Assembly: GCF_003625475.1 (NCBI RefSeq)
Contig: NZ_RAIQ01000002.1
Span: 372,001 to 436,000, forward strand
DNA length: 64,000 bases
From: Butyrivibrio sp. X503
GTDB lineage: Bacteria > Bacillota > Clostridia > Lachnospirales > Lachnospiraceae
Direction: 5' to 3'
Shown one piece after another: positions 56,356-64,000 of this stretch (its first letter is position 1; each line of letters opens with the position of its first letter). A program made the translations under genes and the position numbers. The notes beneath the pieces were generated by a model. That model searched no databases. It was given only the letters and a program-made list of their open reading frames with translations, and was not told the DNA's origin.

Positions 56356-57174
56356 TTATATTGCCCCCAGTATATACTCCGCCAGTCCGTCGTGGTCGTT
56401 GTCTTCCTTAGTGATGACATCGGCGCAAGCCTTCACGTTATCCTTGCCGTTTATCATAGCAATTCCGCAGCCTGCGGCCTGCAACATTGAAATATCATTT
56501 TCTTCATCGCCCGCGGCATAAGTGTTCTCGATCGGAATCCCAAGATAATCCGAAAGACGTTTTACAACACTTCCTTTTCCTGCTTCAGCGGGAAAAATCT
56601 CCAGATAATACGGATTGGAATAAAGAGTTGTGAGCACATCACCAGTCATCTTATGAAGCGCCTCTCTGAAGCGCTCCTGTTTGTCATGGTCATGAAGTTC
56701 AACGGATAATAGCTTTGACGGAGGCGTCTTTACTTCTTTCAAAATATCATCAGTAATAATGAGCGGAGTCTTTATAACTCTTCTGTAGTATTTCATGCAC
56801 TCGCCGTCATTTAAGGAAACAAGATGAGTCTCCGTATAAGCGTGAATATGAACATCATATTCTTTTGCCAGATCAAATATGGGTCTTATAAGATCAAGCG
56901 GAACACCTACCTTGTAGACGTAATCGCCCTTGTCGACATCATAGATCTCTGTTCCGTCACTACCACATAAAAAAGAGCCCTTAAAATTAAGTCCCAGGTC
57001 GGATGCAACAGCCTTAGCGCTGTCTATAGCCCGCCCTGTATTGATGCAGAAATGATTACCTGCATCAACAAACTTTTTAAGGGCATCCATGGTCTTTTCG
57101 GAGACCTGCTTACCTGAAGTAAGCAAAGTCCCGTCAAGATCAAAGAAAAATATTTTTTTAGCGGATATACTCAT
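56356..57174 (-). CDS. Cof-type HAD phosphatase
   Basis: 272 aa. Motif I FFDLDGTLLTSG (Asp12, Asp14), the central alpha/beta cap of class IIB (about 85-190), Lys in AGKGSVVKRL, and motif IV AAGDEENDISMLQAAG. Members dephosphorylate sugar phosphates, flavin or other small molecules; substrate not visible. It sits between the acidic protein and the PHP gene in the same run. Confidence 0.88.
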   Translation of the reverse strand: MSISAKKIFFFDLDGTLLTSGKQVSEKTMDALKKFVDAGNHFCINTGRAIDSAKAVASDLGLNFKGSFLCGSDGTEIYDVDKGDYVYKVGVPLDLIRPIFDLAKEYDVHIHAYTETHLVSLNDGECMKYYRRVIKTPLIITDDILKEVKTPPSKLLSVELHDHDKQERFREALHKMTGDVLTTLYSNPYYLEIFPAEAGKGSVVKRLSDYLGIPIENTYAAGDEENDISMLQAAGCGIAMINGKDNVKACADVITKEDNDHDGLAEYILGAI

Positions 57175-57192
57175 ATTACAAAACTCCGATCG

Positions 57193-57447
57193 TCAAGCCT
57201 CTACAATGAGATATCTGCCATCTCCTATGTCAAAAACCTCATCTGCATCAAGCACGTTGTCATCTTCCACGTCAACGCCTGTCTCTTCAAAGTATTCCAT
57301 AACTTCATCGGCACCGTCAACAACAACCGCCATGGAATCCTCCAAAAAGGCCTCCGCCTCTTCCATGTTCTCTGCTACATTCTCAGGAAAAAGCTGTCCC
57401 TGATTCTCAAGAAAACATTTCAAAACCGCTTCATCATACTCGTGCAT
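57193..57447 (-). CDS. Small acidic protein, unknown
   Basis: 84 aa, strongly acidic (many Glu and Asp, hardly any basic residue), beginning MHEYDEAVLKCFLENQGQLF, with a DEVFDIGDGRYLIVEA end that looks like a short beta hairpin. No signal peptide or membrane helix. It is in frame, correctly spaced between maf (14 bases) and the HAD gene (19 bases), and preceded by GGAGG, so it is a real gene. No family recognised; a protein-binding role would fit the charge. Confidence 0.7.
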   Translation of the reverse strand: MHEYDEAVLKCFLENQGQLFPENVAENMEEAEAFLEDSMAVVVDGADEVMEYFEETGVDVEDDNVLDADEVFDIGDGRYLIVEA

Positions 57448-57460
57448 ACAAAACCTCCGC

Positions 57461-58045
57461 TTATAACAAACCTCTTTTTTTCATTTCTCTGTAAAGCCTT
57501 GCGATTGGAAGTCCGACTACGTTGTAGTAATCTCCTCTGATTCCATTAATGAATTTACCGAAATCACCTTGAACACCGTAAGCGCCTGCTTTGTCGTCTG
57601 CTTCTCCTGTAGAAAGATAAGCTTCAACTTCCTCATCGGTCATCGATGTCACGTATACAAGAGTCTCCTCAGAAAATGAGAAGTGCTCTTCCTTCCCGTC
57701 CTTTCCGTAAAAGACGGTTACCCCTGTGAAGACCGTGTGCTCGTCTCCCTGCAGAGAAGAAATCATTTTTCTCGCTTCCACTCTGTCTTTAGGCTTACCG
57801 AGTATTCTATAATTATATGATACGACTGTGTCCGCGCCTATTACAACAGGCATTTCCCCATCTTCGCTAAAAATTTTGTGAAAAATCTCTGAAGCTTTTT
57901 TGAATGATAGTTCCTCAACCATATCATTGGGTCTGACATTGTCGGTTGTCTCATCACCCTGCGCGGGTATAATCTCAAATTCTTTAAGAACCTTGGATAA
58001 AAGTTCCTTTCTTCGGGGTGACCCCGATGCCAAAATATAACGCAT
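57461..58045 (-). CDS. maf: Maf-family nucleotide pyrophosphatase
   Basis: Hydrolyses non-canonical or canonical nucleoside triphosphates to monophosphates; linked to septum control in Bacillus. The 194 aa show the start MRYILASGSPRRKELLSK, GADTVVSYNYRILGKPKD in the middle and AGAYGVQGDFGKFI later, the three conserved Maf regions. Member of the ppx-ppk operon. Confidence 0.94.
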   Translation of the reverse strand: MRYILASGSPRRKELLSKVLKEFEIIPAQGDETTDNVRPNDMVEELSFKKASEIFHKIFSEDGEMPVVIGADTVVSYNYRILGKPKDRVEARKMISSLQGDEHTVFTGVTVFYGKDGKEEHFSFSEETLVYVTSMTDEEVEAYLSTGEADDKAGAYGVQGDFGKFINGIRGDYYNVVGLPIARLYREMKKRGLL

Positions 58046-58086
58046 TGTACTGTAAATCCTCTCTCCTTTTTAATATCTCTTTTCTC

Positions 58087-60258
58087 TCAGAACCTGTTGT
58101 CCGGATTCATCTCGGGAACAAAGACTCTGGAGTTTTGTGTGTTTGATTTTGTCGCAAGCTTCTCTGCCTCATCTCCGAAAATCTTTTGTGAATTGATCCT
58201 CTTTGATCCTTCAGGCAAAAGAGTTGACTGCTTGACATACACACCGTTCTCATTCATGACATGTGCCTTCTCGGTATCTTTTAGTTCAAGATCGAGTATG
58301 TGCCAAAGCTTAGCCTTAAGCTTATCGTTTTCAACCGGGAACATGATCTCAACACGGCGCTCCAAGTTACGAGGCATCCAGTCTGCACTGCTTGCGTAGT
58401 ACTCAGGACTTCCGCCGTTTTCAAAATAAAAGATCCTGCTGTGTTCAAGGAAGTTTCCGACGATCGATCTGACCGTAATATTCTCGGAAACATCAGGTAC
58501 TCCCGCTTTCAAACAACATATTCCTCTTACTATAAGATCGACTTTAACGCCGGCGCAGCTTGCTCTGTAGAGCTCTGCGATAACTTCCTTGTGGCAGATG
58601 GAATTCATCTTGGCGATGATCCTTGCATGCTCACCGGAAAGCGCATGCTCTTCTTCTCTTTTTATAAGATCGATGATCCTGTCTTTAAGCCACAAAGGAG
58701 CAAGCGAAAGCTTATTCCAAGAAAGAGGCTCCGAATAACCGGAAAGCATATTAAACACAGCGGTCGCATCTTCACCGTACGCCGGTGCGCAGGTAAAGAA
58801 TCCGACATCCGTATACTGCTTGGCCGTCGAATCATTGTAGTTACCCGTTGCAAGATGAACGTATCTCTTAATACCATCCTCTTCACGCCTTACTATAAGC
58901 GTGATCTTACAGTGAGTCTTAAGTCCTACAAGTCCGTAAATAACGTGACAGCCAGCTTTCTCAAGCATCTTGGCCCAAACGATGTTATTCTCTTCATCAA
59001 ATCTTGCCTTCAGCTCAACCAGAACCGTTACCTGTTTGCCGTTGTCAGCAGCCTTTGCAAGAGCCGCAATGATCGGAGAATTACCGCTGACTCTGTAAAG
59101 TGTCTGTTTGATCGCAAGTACATTGGGATCAACAGCGGCGTGTTCAACAAACTTAACGACATTTTCAAAAGTCTCATAAGGATGATGCATAAGAACATCG
59201 CCCTTACTTATAACTTCAAAAATATCTTCTCCGTTATCAAATTCAGGAACGGGCTGAGGCGCCTTATAGCTGTGTTCCTTGAGCTCGTCAAAACCGTCAA
59301 GCTTATAAAGCTTCATAAGGAACGTAAGATCAAGAGGTCCGTTTACCGAGAATATCTCGTTGTCGTCAACCTGCAGCTCACCCGATATAAACTTAAGGAG
59401 CTTTTTATCAATACTCTTGTCGACTTCAAGTCTTATCGCCTGTCCCCACTGGCGACGCTTGATCTGCTTCTCTATCTCTTTTAAAAGATCCTCCGCCTCA
59501 TCCTCATCAATAGAAAGATCGGCGTTTCTCTCAACTCTGTACGGTGCGCTGGTAATAACATCGTAGTTGAGATAAAGCTTGTCGACATATGTCATGATAA
59601 GCTGTTCCAAAAGAACAACTCTTCTTATTGTATCATCTTCGTACTCTTGTGGCAGTTCAATTACTCTCGGAAGAACATCCGGAACCTGAACAGTCGCGAA
59701 ATCAACGTCATCTTTTCCCTCTTTCTTTTTTAAAAGAGAACCGATATTGAGCGTCTTGTTTCTGATAAGCGGAAAAGGTCTCGATGAATCAACCGCCATC
59801 GGAGTAAGAACCGGATAAACAAATTCATCAAAATATCTGCTGAGATAATCCTTGTCTTTATTCGAAAGATCCGCGGGATTACAGATAAACAGCTCTTCTT
59901 TTCTAAGAAGAGGAATAAGCATATCGTTATAGATCCCGTACTGATGATCAACAAATCTGTGAAGATCACGTAAAACGGCATCAAGCTGCTGCTTGGCAGT
60001 CAGCCCAGAAATATCGAGTTTGCTGTACTCCGCATTTATCATATCCTTGAGCGAAGCAACTCTTACCATGAAAAACTCATCCAGATTGCTTGCGGATATG
60101 CTAAGGAACTTAAGCCTTTCAAACAGCGGATTCCCCGTATCTTCCGCCTCCGAGAGAACTCTTGCGTTAAAGCTTATCCAGCTTAGTTCCCTGTTGATAT
60201 AGAGCTTTGGATTTTCAAAATCAAATTCTTTTAACTTTTTCTGTCCGCTCTTTGCCAT
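58087..60258 (-). CDS. ppk: Polyphosphate kinase 1
   Basis: Makes inorganic polyphosphate from ATP. The 723-aa protein has N-terminal YINRELSWISFNARVL, head domain with ASNLDEFFMVRVASL, two phospholipase D-like C-terminal domains, and the phosphorylated His region KRYVHLATGNYND. HPYETFENVVKFV and VELKARFDEENNI are also diagnostic. Starts 15 bases after the exopolyphosphatase gene, so synthesis and breakdown enzymes are made together. Confidence 0.96.
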   Translation of the reverse strand: MAKSGQKKLKEFDFENPKLYINRELSWISFNARVLSEAEDTGNPLFERLKFLSISASNLDEFFMVRVASLKDMINAEYSKLDISGLTAKQQLDAVLRDLHRFVDHQYGIYNDMLIPLLRKEELFICNPADLSNKDKDYLSRYFDEFVYPVLTPMAVDSSRPFPLIRNKTLNIGSLLKKKEGKDDVDFATVQVPDVLPRVIELPQEYEDDTIRRVVLLEQLIMTYVDKLYLNYDVITSAPYRVERNADLSIDEDEAEDLLKEIEKQIKRRQWGQAIRLEVDKSIDKKLLKFISGELQVDDNEIFSVNGPLDLTFLMKLYKLDGFDELKEHSYKAPQPVPEFDNGEDIFEVISKGDVLMHHPYETFENVVKFVEHAAVDPNVLAIKQTLYRVSGNSPIIAALAKAADNGKQVTVLVELKARFDEENNIVWAKMLEKAGCHVIYGLVGLKTHCKITLIVRREEDGIKRYVHLATGNYNDSTAKQYTDVGFFTCAPAYGEDATAVFNMLSGYSEPLSWNKLSLAPLWLKDRIIDLIKREEEHALSGEHARIIAKMNSICHKEVIAELYRASCAGVKVDLIVRGICCLKAGVPDVSENITVRSIVGNFLEHSRIFYFENGGSPEYYASSADWMPRNLERRVEIMFPVENDKLKAKLWHILDLELKDTEKAHVMNENGVYVKQSTLLPEGSKRINSQKIFGDEAEKLATKSNTQNSRVFVPEMNPDNRF

Positions 60259-60273
60259 AAATACCCCTCATAT

Positions 60274-61821
60274 TTACATCATTTTCTTTTGACGAATAAC
60301 AGGTTTTAAACCAAAAACTTCTTCAAAGAAGGACGCTCTGTTAAAAAAGAGCCCTTTCTCAAGCGTGATGTCCGCCGATGTATCAACGTTGATGATAAGA
60401 TTTCTGTCTTTGATGCTTACCATAACGTCTCTGAACTTTTGCTTATGTGTCCTGTCGAGTCCGTTGGCAACACGCATTATCGCTGTAAGTTTGGATATCC
60501 TTAGATAATCCTCTCTTGAAAGTCCGTCAAAAAATTCCGAGCCGCTGTTATAATATTCAAATTCCTCGTGATTGAACCTTACAACATTTGCAACTATCGA
60601 TCTCTCGCTATGAGAAAGACCTATGATCTCGGTCGACATTATGATGTTGTAGGAACAGTCTCCGAGATAAACAAGACTTATATATTTGCCGCAGTCATGA
60701 AGAATTGTCGCGATCTCCAAAAGAAGCCTGTCTCTGTCGGACAATCCGTGGATATCCTTGGTACTGTCAAAGATAGTAAGCGCGATCTTTTTAAGAGTCT
60801 CTCTTCTCGACTTACTACCCATGTATCTTTTTGAAATATTCTGCGCACAGGCGATGATGTCCTGTTCAAAATCATGCGGCGATCTGATATAGTCTTTTTT
60901 CTCCGCATATTCATATGCGATACCATCGCACAAGGTAATACCGGGAGCCCAGAGATTCTCTGCCTTGGTGGCATCAAGGATACACTTAATGAGAATTCCC
61001 GCAACATGAAGCAGCGGAACATTTTCTTCGGGCATTCCAAGCTTCTTGGCTACATCGAAGTCGCTCATGTCATCCGCATAAGACAAAATCTTAAGAAACT
61101 CATCCCTTGTGGCAAATCCGTCGCCGTCTGCACCCGACCTAACCTTTTGCATTATCGGAGAAACATAGTCGTCAATTATTATAAGATTCTCAATCTTTCT
61201 GTCCTTAAGATGCATCTTTGAAAAGACGGAAAGCCTTGAATTTATAAGCTCCGAAACAAGATCCGCATACTTAAGTCTCGATGCGTGCACCTGCTCCATT
61301 GTAGTATGAAGCCTTAATACTCCGGTCATAAGGTTCTGAGTCGCAACCAAAGTATCTTTTTCAAAAAGAGATATCTGAATACTTCCGCCGCCAATATCTA
61401 CGATTGCCGTCGGCTTTTCTAGCACCTTTTCAAACTTATCGTGTCTTAGTGCAATGGATTTATAATCCAAAAAGCGCTGCTCCGAGTTACTTAGAACATC
61501 GATCCTGATTCCCGTTCTCTGCTCGATAAGATCACGCACGATCAGAATATCCTTGGTCTCTCTTATCGCACTTGTTCCGTAAGCCTGATAATGAGTAACT
61601 CCGTATTCCTTCATTATCTTCTTGAATTCGGAAAGTATCCTTATCATCTCATCGACATGCAAGCTCGAGATCTTGCCCGTTGCATAAGTCTCGCTTCCGA
61701 TGTCCATACGATGTCTTACATGATCAAGCTCACGCACTCCCTTTCTCATAGAAAGTTCAAAAATCTTGAGTGCGATCTCGTATGAACCGACATCAATTGC
61801 AGCAAATATCTCACCCTTCAT
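60274..61821 (-). CDS. ppx: Ppx/GppA exopolyphosphatase with C-terminal HD domain
   Basis: Removes terminal phosphate from polyphosphate or from pppGpp. The 515 aa contain the ASKHA fold: AAIDVGSYEIALKI (phosphate 1), YGTSAIRETKD, and IVDIGGGSIQISL (phosphate 2), then an HD domain with ILHDCGKYI and ANVVRFNHEEFEY (about 320-470). The N-terminal motif has Tyr in place of the usual Asn/Thr residue (GSYEI vs GSNSI), an unusual detail. First gene of the run with ppk. Which of the two substrates it prefers cannot be told. Confidence 0.92.
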   Translation of the reverse strand: MKGEIFAAIDVGSYEIALKIFELSMRKGVRELDHVRHRMDIGSETYATGKISSLHVDEMIRILSEFKKIMKEYGVTHYQAYGTSAIRETKDILIVRDLIEQRTGIRIDVLSNSEQRFLDYKSIALRHDKFEKVLEKPTAIVDIGGGSIQISLFEKDTLVATQNLMTGVLRLHTTMEQVHASRLKYADLVSELINSRLSVFSKMHLKDRKIENLIIIDDYVSPIMQKVRSGADGDGFATRDEFLKILSYADDMSDFDVAKKLGMPEENVPLLHVAGILIKCILDATKAENLWAPGITLCDGIAYEYAEKKDYIRSPHDFEQDIIACAQNISKRYMGSKSRRETLKKIALTIFDSTKDIHGLSDRDRLLLEIATILHDCGKYISLVYLGDCSYNIIMSTEIIGLSHSERSIVANVVRFNHEEFEYYNSGSEFFDGLSREDYLRISKLTAIMRVANGLDRTHKQKFRDVMVSIKDRNLIINVDTSADITLEKGLFFNRASFFEEVFGLKPVIRQKKMM

Positions 61822-61879
61822 AATCTATACCCTCTTAGAAAATATAAAGAAAAACCTGTCAGCTATATACAACGGATAA

Positions 61880-63007
61880 TCAGTAGTTACCGAGTATCCT
61901 GAGCATTCTTGCTTCTTCGCGAAGCCCCCTTAGTGCATTCTTAACGGCACTGTCCGCAAGGTTACCGTCAAAATCAATAAAGAACCTGTACTCCCAATTT
62001 CTGTCCTCAATAGGCCTTGATTCAATCTTGGTCATGTTGAGGTTGTTGTAGATAAAATGAGACATCAGGTGATAAAGAGCTCCCGCCTGATGAGGAATCT
62101 CAAGGCAAAGACTTATCTTGGAGGCATCCTTAAGGAACACCTTCTGATTGGTAACAATGATAAATCTTGTTGAATTGGCATCAGCTGAATTAACACCCTC
62201 TTCGATGATATCGAGTCCGTAAACCTTGGCGGCGCCGGCACTTGCTATCGCAGCCTGACTCTTATCGCCTTCTTCCGAAACCTTCTTGGCGGCAAATGCA
62301 TTGTTCTTCATGCCGACCTGCTGAATGTAGCTGTTATCCGAAAGAAATCTCGCACTCTGCATAAGAGCCTGAGGATGCGCATAAACAGTCTTGATATCGG
62401 AAAGCCTGGCTCCCGGAACACCGAGAAGGCAATGCTTTATCTTGATTATCTGCTCGCCTATGATATAGTGCTCATACTCCGCAAGAAGATCATAGATTTC
62501 ACTAACGATGCCCGCAGTGGAATTCTCAATAGGAAGAACCGCATAATCGGCGCTTCCCTCCTCCAAAAGAGCCATCGCATCCCTGAACGTATCGACTGGA
62601 ATGCTGTTTACGTCTTCTCCGAAGAACTGCTTCATTGCTTCCTCCGAATATGAACCTGCGGCTCCCTGGAAGCACACTCTTGCATTCTTTTTATCTATCG
62701 AATCAATCTTAATAAACGGAAGCTGTCCGGAAGCTCCTGCCTCCGCAAGCTTCTGATACTGAAGCTTTCTGCTCATGGACATGAGCTGTGAAAAGAGCTC
62801 AACCAGTCCAGTCCTGTTAAAGTCTGATTTGGCAAGCTTTTTAATCTCGTTTAATTTCTCGTCTTCTCTTTGCTTGTCAAAAACTTTTTTTCCCGTATTT
62901 ATCTTAAAATCAGCAACTCTGGATGCTATATCCATTCTCTTTTCATAGAGTTCGACGATCTGTTTGTCAACCGAATCTATTTCTTTACGAAGCTCTTGTA
63001 AATCCAT
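61880..63007 (-). CDS. pheA: Chorismate mutase / prephenate dehydratase (P-protein)
   Basis: Bifunctional enzyme of phenylalanine synthesis. Residues about 1-85 are the AroQ chorismate mutase (MDLQELRKEIDSVDKQIVEL), about 108-285 the prephenate dehydratase domain (VCFQGAAGSYSEEAM, LPIENSTAGIVSE, and the TRF motif in NSTRFIIV), and about 295-375 an ACT domain (IESRPIEDRNWEYRFFIDF) for Phe feedback. 375 aa is the normal length. GGAGG precedes the start. Divergent from the last plus-strand gene. Confidence 0.96.
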   Translation of the reverse strand: MDLQELRKEIDSVDKQIVELYEKRMDIASRVADFKINTGKKVFDKQREDEKLNEIKKLAKSDFNRTGLVELFSQLMSMSRKLQYQKLAEAGASGQLPFIKIDSIDKKNARVCFQGAAGSYSEEAMKQFFGEDVNSIPVDTFRDAMALLEEGSADYAVLPIENSTAGIVSEIYDLLAEYEHYIIGEQIIKIKHCLLGVPGARLSDIKTVYAHPQALMQSARFLSDNSYIQQVGMKNNAFAAKKVSEEGDKSQAAIASAGAAKVYGLDIIEEGVNSADANSTRFIIVTNQKVFLKDASKISLCLEIPHQAGALYHLMSHFIYNNLNMTKIESRPIEDRNWEYRFFIDFDGNLADSAVKNALRGLREEARMLRILGNY

Positions 63008-63039
63008 TTTTTCCTCCGAAAACCTAATTATCTACTTGA

Positions 63040-63068
63040 ATTTTAGAACAAATATTTCTTGATAGCAA
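63040..63068 (-). promoter_or_regulatory. Promoter of pheA
   Basis: On the minus strand TTGCTA (63063-63068), 17 bases, TAAAAT (63040-63045). Its -35 overlaps the -35 of the divergent promoter, so the two compete. Confidence 0.55.
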
Positions 63069-63087
63069 GAAATAACGCGCCTATAAT
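63059..63087 (+). promoter_or_regulatory. Promoter of the partial plus-strand gene
   Basis: TTGATA (63059-63064), 17 bases, TATAAT (63082-63087), about 32 bases before the start. Confidence 0.75.
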
Positions 63088-63118
63088 AATTATGAGGAAT
63101 ATCTTTGAGGGGAAAAAT

Positions 63119-64000
63119 ATGAAATTAAAAACCGCAATATTTTCAATACTGACTATACTTATATTGGTCGGCATTCTTGTTCTTTATATAAAAGAACAGA
63201 CAGTTACGATGTCGCCTACCGATCACGGTAATATTGCCGGCAATCTTCATAATTCCGGTCTCTTTTTTGAGATGGACGGCAAAGTATATTTTTCCAATGT
63301 CAATGACAGTAACTGTCTCTATTCCATGAACGTCGACGAATCTAAGCCCAAACGTCTTACAAGTATGGGTGTCAAATATATCAGCGGAGCAAAAGAGTTT
63401 TTGTATTTCTATATGGATTCAACCAAAGTATCGGGCAGAGTCTCGGGTCTTGGTACGGCGACCAATCAGTTCGGTATCTACAGATGCAGAACTTCGGGTC
63501 GAAGCCAGACATGCCTGCTTCGTGATTTCTGCGGTGAGGTTCAGCTCTGCGGCGAATACCTGTATTATCAGGTAAAGACAAACGGCGGTTCTCTTCATAA
63601 GATCCGCGTGGACCAGACCAATCAGTCGCTTGTTTCAACGGAATATGTTTCCCCTGTGTGCTATGAAAGCGGCGTCATCTACTATACCGGAGTTACCAAC
63701 GACCACAACATTAACGCGCTTTACACCAACGCAGGCGATTCCGTTTCACCGGTTCTGTACGGAAATTACTTTTTCCCCGTTGTACAGGGCGGATATATCT
63801 ACTACTTAAACGGTGACGATAATTATCTCATTTATCGCACAAGCCTTCTTACAGGCGAGCAAAATAAAGTTACGAATGATCGTGTAGACTGCTTCACCAT
63901 GGACAACAACTATATCTACTACTCCACTTCAACACTGGGACGAGAGGCGCTTAAGCGCTGCGACCTAAACGGAGGCGGTACGGTTACCATGTTTAACGGT
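63119..64000 (+). CDS. Membrane-anchored DUF5050/propeller-like protein (partial at right edge)
   Basis: 294 codons seen, no stop. N-terminal helix (about 5-24, AIFSILTILILVGILVLYI) anchors an extracytoplasmic domain with recurring blade-like units: GLFFEMDGKVYFSN, GEYLYYQVKTNGGSLHKI, GVIYYTG, GGYIYYLNGDDNYLIYRT and NNYIYYSTSTLG. The YIYY...L.R/Y pattern resembles DUF5050 propellers of Clostridia. GAGGGG stands 6 bases before the ATG. Function not known. It has no zinc ribbon, unlike the comparable proteins at 33-37 kb. Confidence 0.8.
   Translation, partial: MKLKTAIFSILTILILVGILVLYIKEQTVTMSPTDHGNIAGNLHNSGLFFEMDGKVYFSNVNDSNCLYSMNVDESKPKRLTSMGVKYISGAKEFLYFYMDSTKVSGRVSGLGTATNQFGIYRCRTSGRSQTCLLRDFCGEVQLCGEYLYYQVKTNGGSLHKIRVDQTNQSLVSTEYVSPVCYESGVIYYTGVTNDHNINALYTNAGDSVSPVLYGNYFFPVVQGGYIYYLNGDDNYLIYRTSLLTGEQNKVTNDRVDCFTMDNNYIYYSTSTLGREALKRCDLNGGGTVTMFNG

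Noticed and set aside
58300-59484. Long 394-codon open frame on the plus strand
   Set aside because: Lies wholly antisense to ppk, has no ribosome binding site, and its translation has no domain-like features.

Overview
The window looks like chromosomal DNA of a low-to-moderate GC Gram-positive anaerobe of the Clostridia, most probably Lachnospiraceae. This is inferred from strong AGGAGG-type ribosome binding sites, canonical TTGnnn-17-TATAAT promoters, rho-independent terminators, pyruvate phosphate dikinase, a MetH without its reactivation domain, MalFG-type sugar permeases without a dedicated ATPase, YfhO, and zinc-ribbon membrane proteins. I see no rRNA, tRNA, CRISPR array, insertion sequence, phage gene or riboswitch. 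Most genes lie on the minus strand.

Region 1 (1-17.9 kb, minus strand) is core metabolism. Read in the direction of transcription it starts with the F-type ATP synthase (atpB, atpE, atpF, a delta/alpha fusion, atpG, atpD, atpC), followed by a lipoprotein, an acyltransferase, metH, and ilvB with two different small-subunit genes and ilvC, ending at a strong terminator. A yfhO-type membrane gene and a partial leuC with its own promoter follow. The standout is atpA: its product carries about 85 extra N-terminal residues that read as the C-terminal domain of the delta subunit, and no separate delta gene exists in the operon.

Region 2 (17.9-25 kb): a FapA/DUF342 protein with about a dozen N-terminal 'EIRxGL' repeats; then, on the plus strand, a small membrane protein and four exported proteins sharing one domain; then a DMT transporter.

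Region 3 (25-33 kb): ppdK with an unusual C-terminal tail, a glycerophosphodiesterase, an MFS/GPH-like transporter, and divergently an ABC-F ATPase and purC.

Region 4 (33-40.9 kb): a minus-strand cluster of three zinc-ribbon membrane proteins (two with large extracytoplasmic propeller-like domains) and two related multi-pass proteins; a stray 7-codon ORF tightly coupled to a terminator; a membrane-anchored lipase-like hydrolase; and thrH.

Region 5 (41-54 kb): two paralogous sugar-uptake modules. Each has a plus-strand AraC regulator divergent from two permeases and a solute-binding lipoprotein; the first also carries three Gfo/Idh/MocA oxidoreductases. Neither encodes an ATPase.

Region 6 (54-64 kb, mostly minus strand): pheA, then ppx-ppk1-maf-small acidic gene-HAD-PHP-trpB2, and at the right edge a partial plus-strand membrane-anchored repeat protein.
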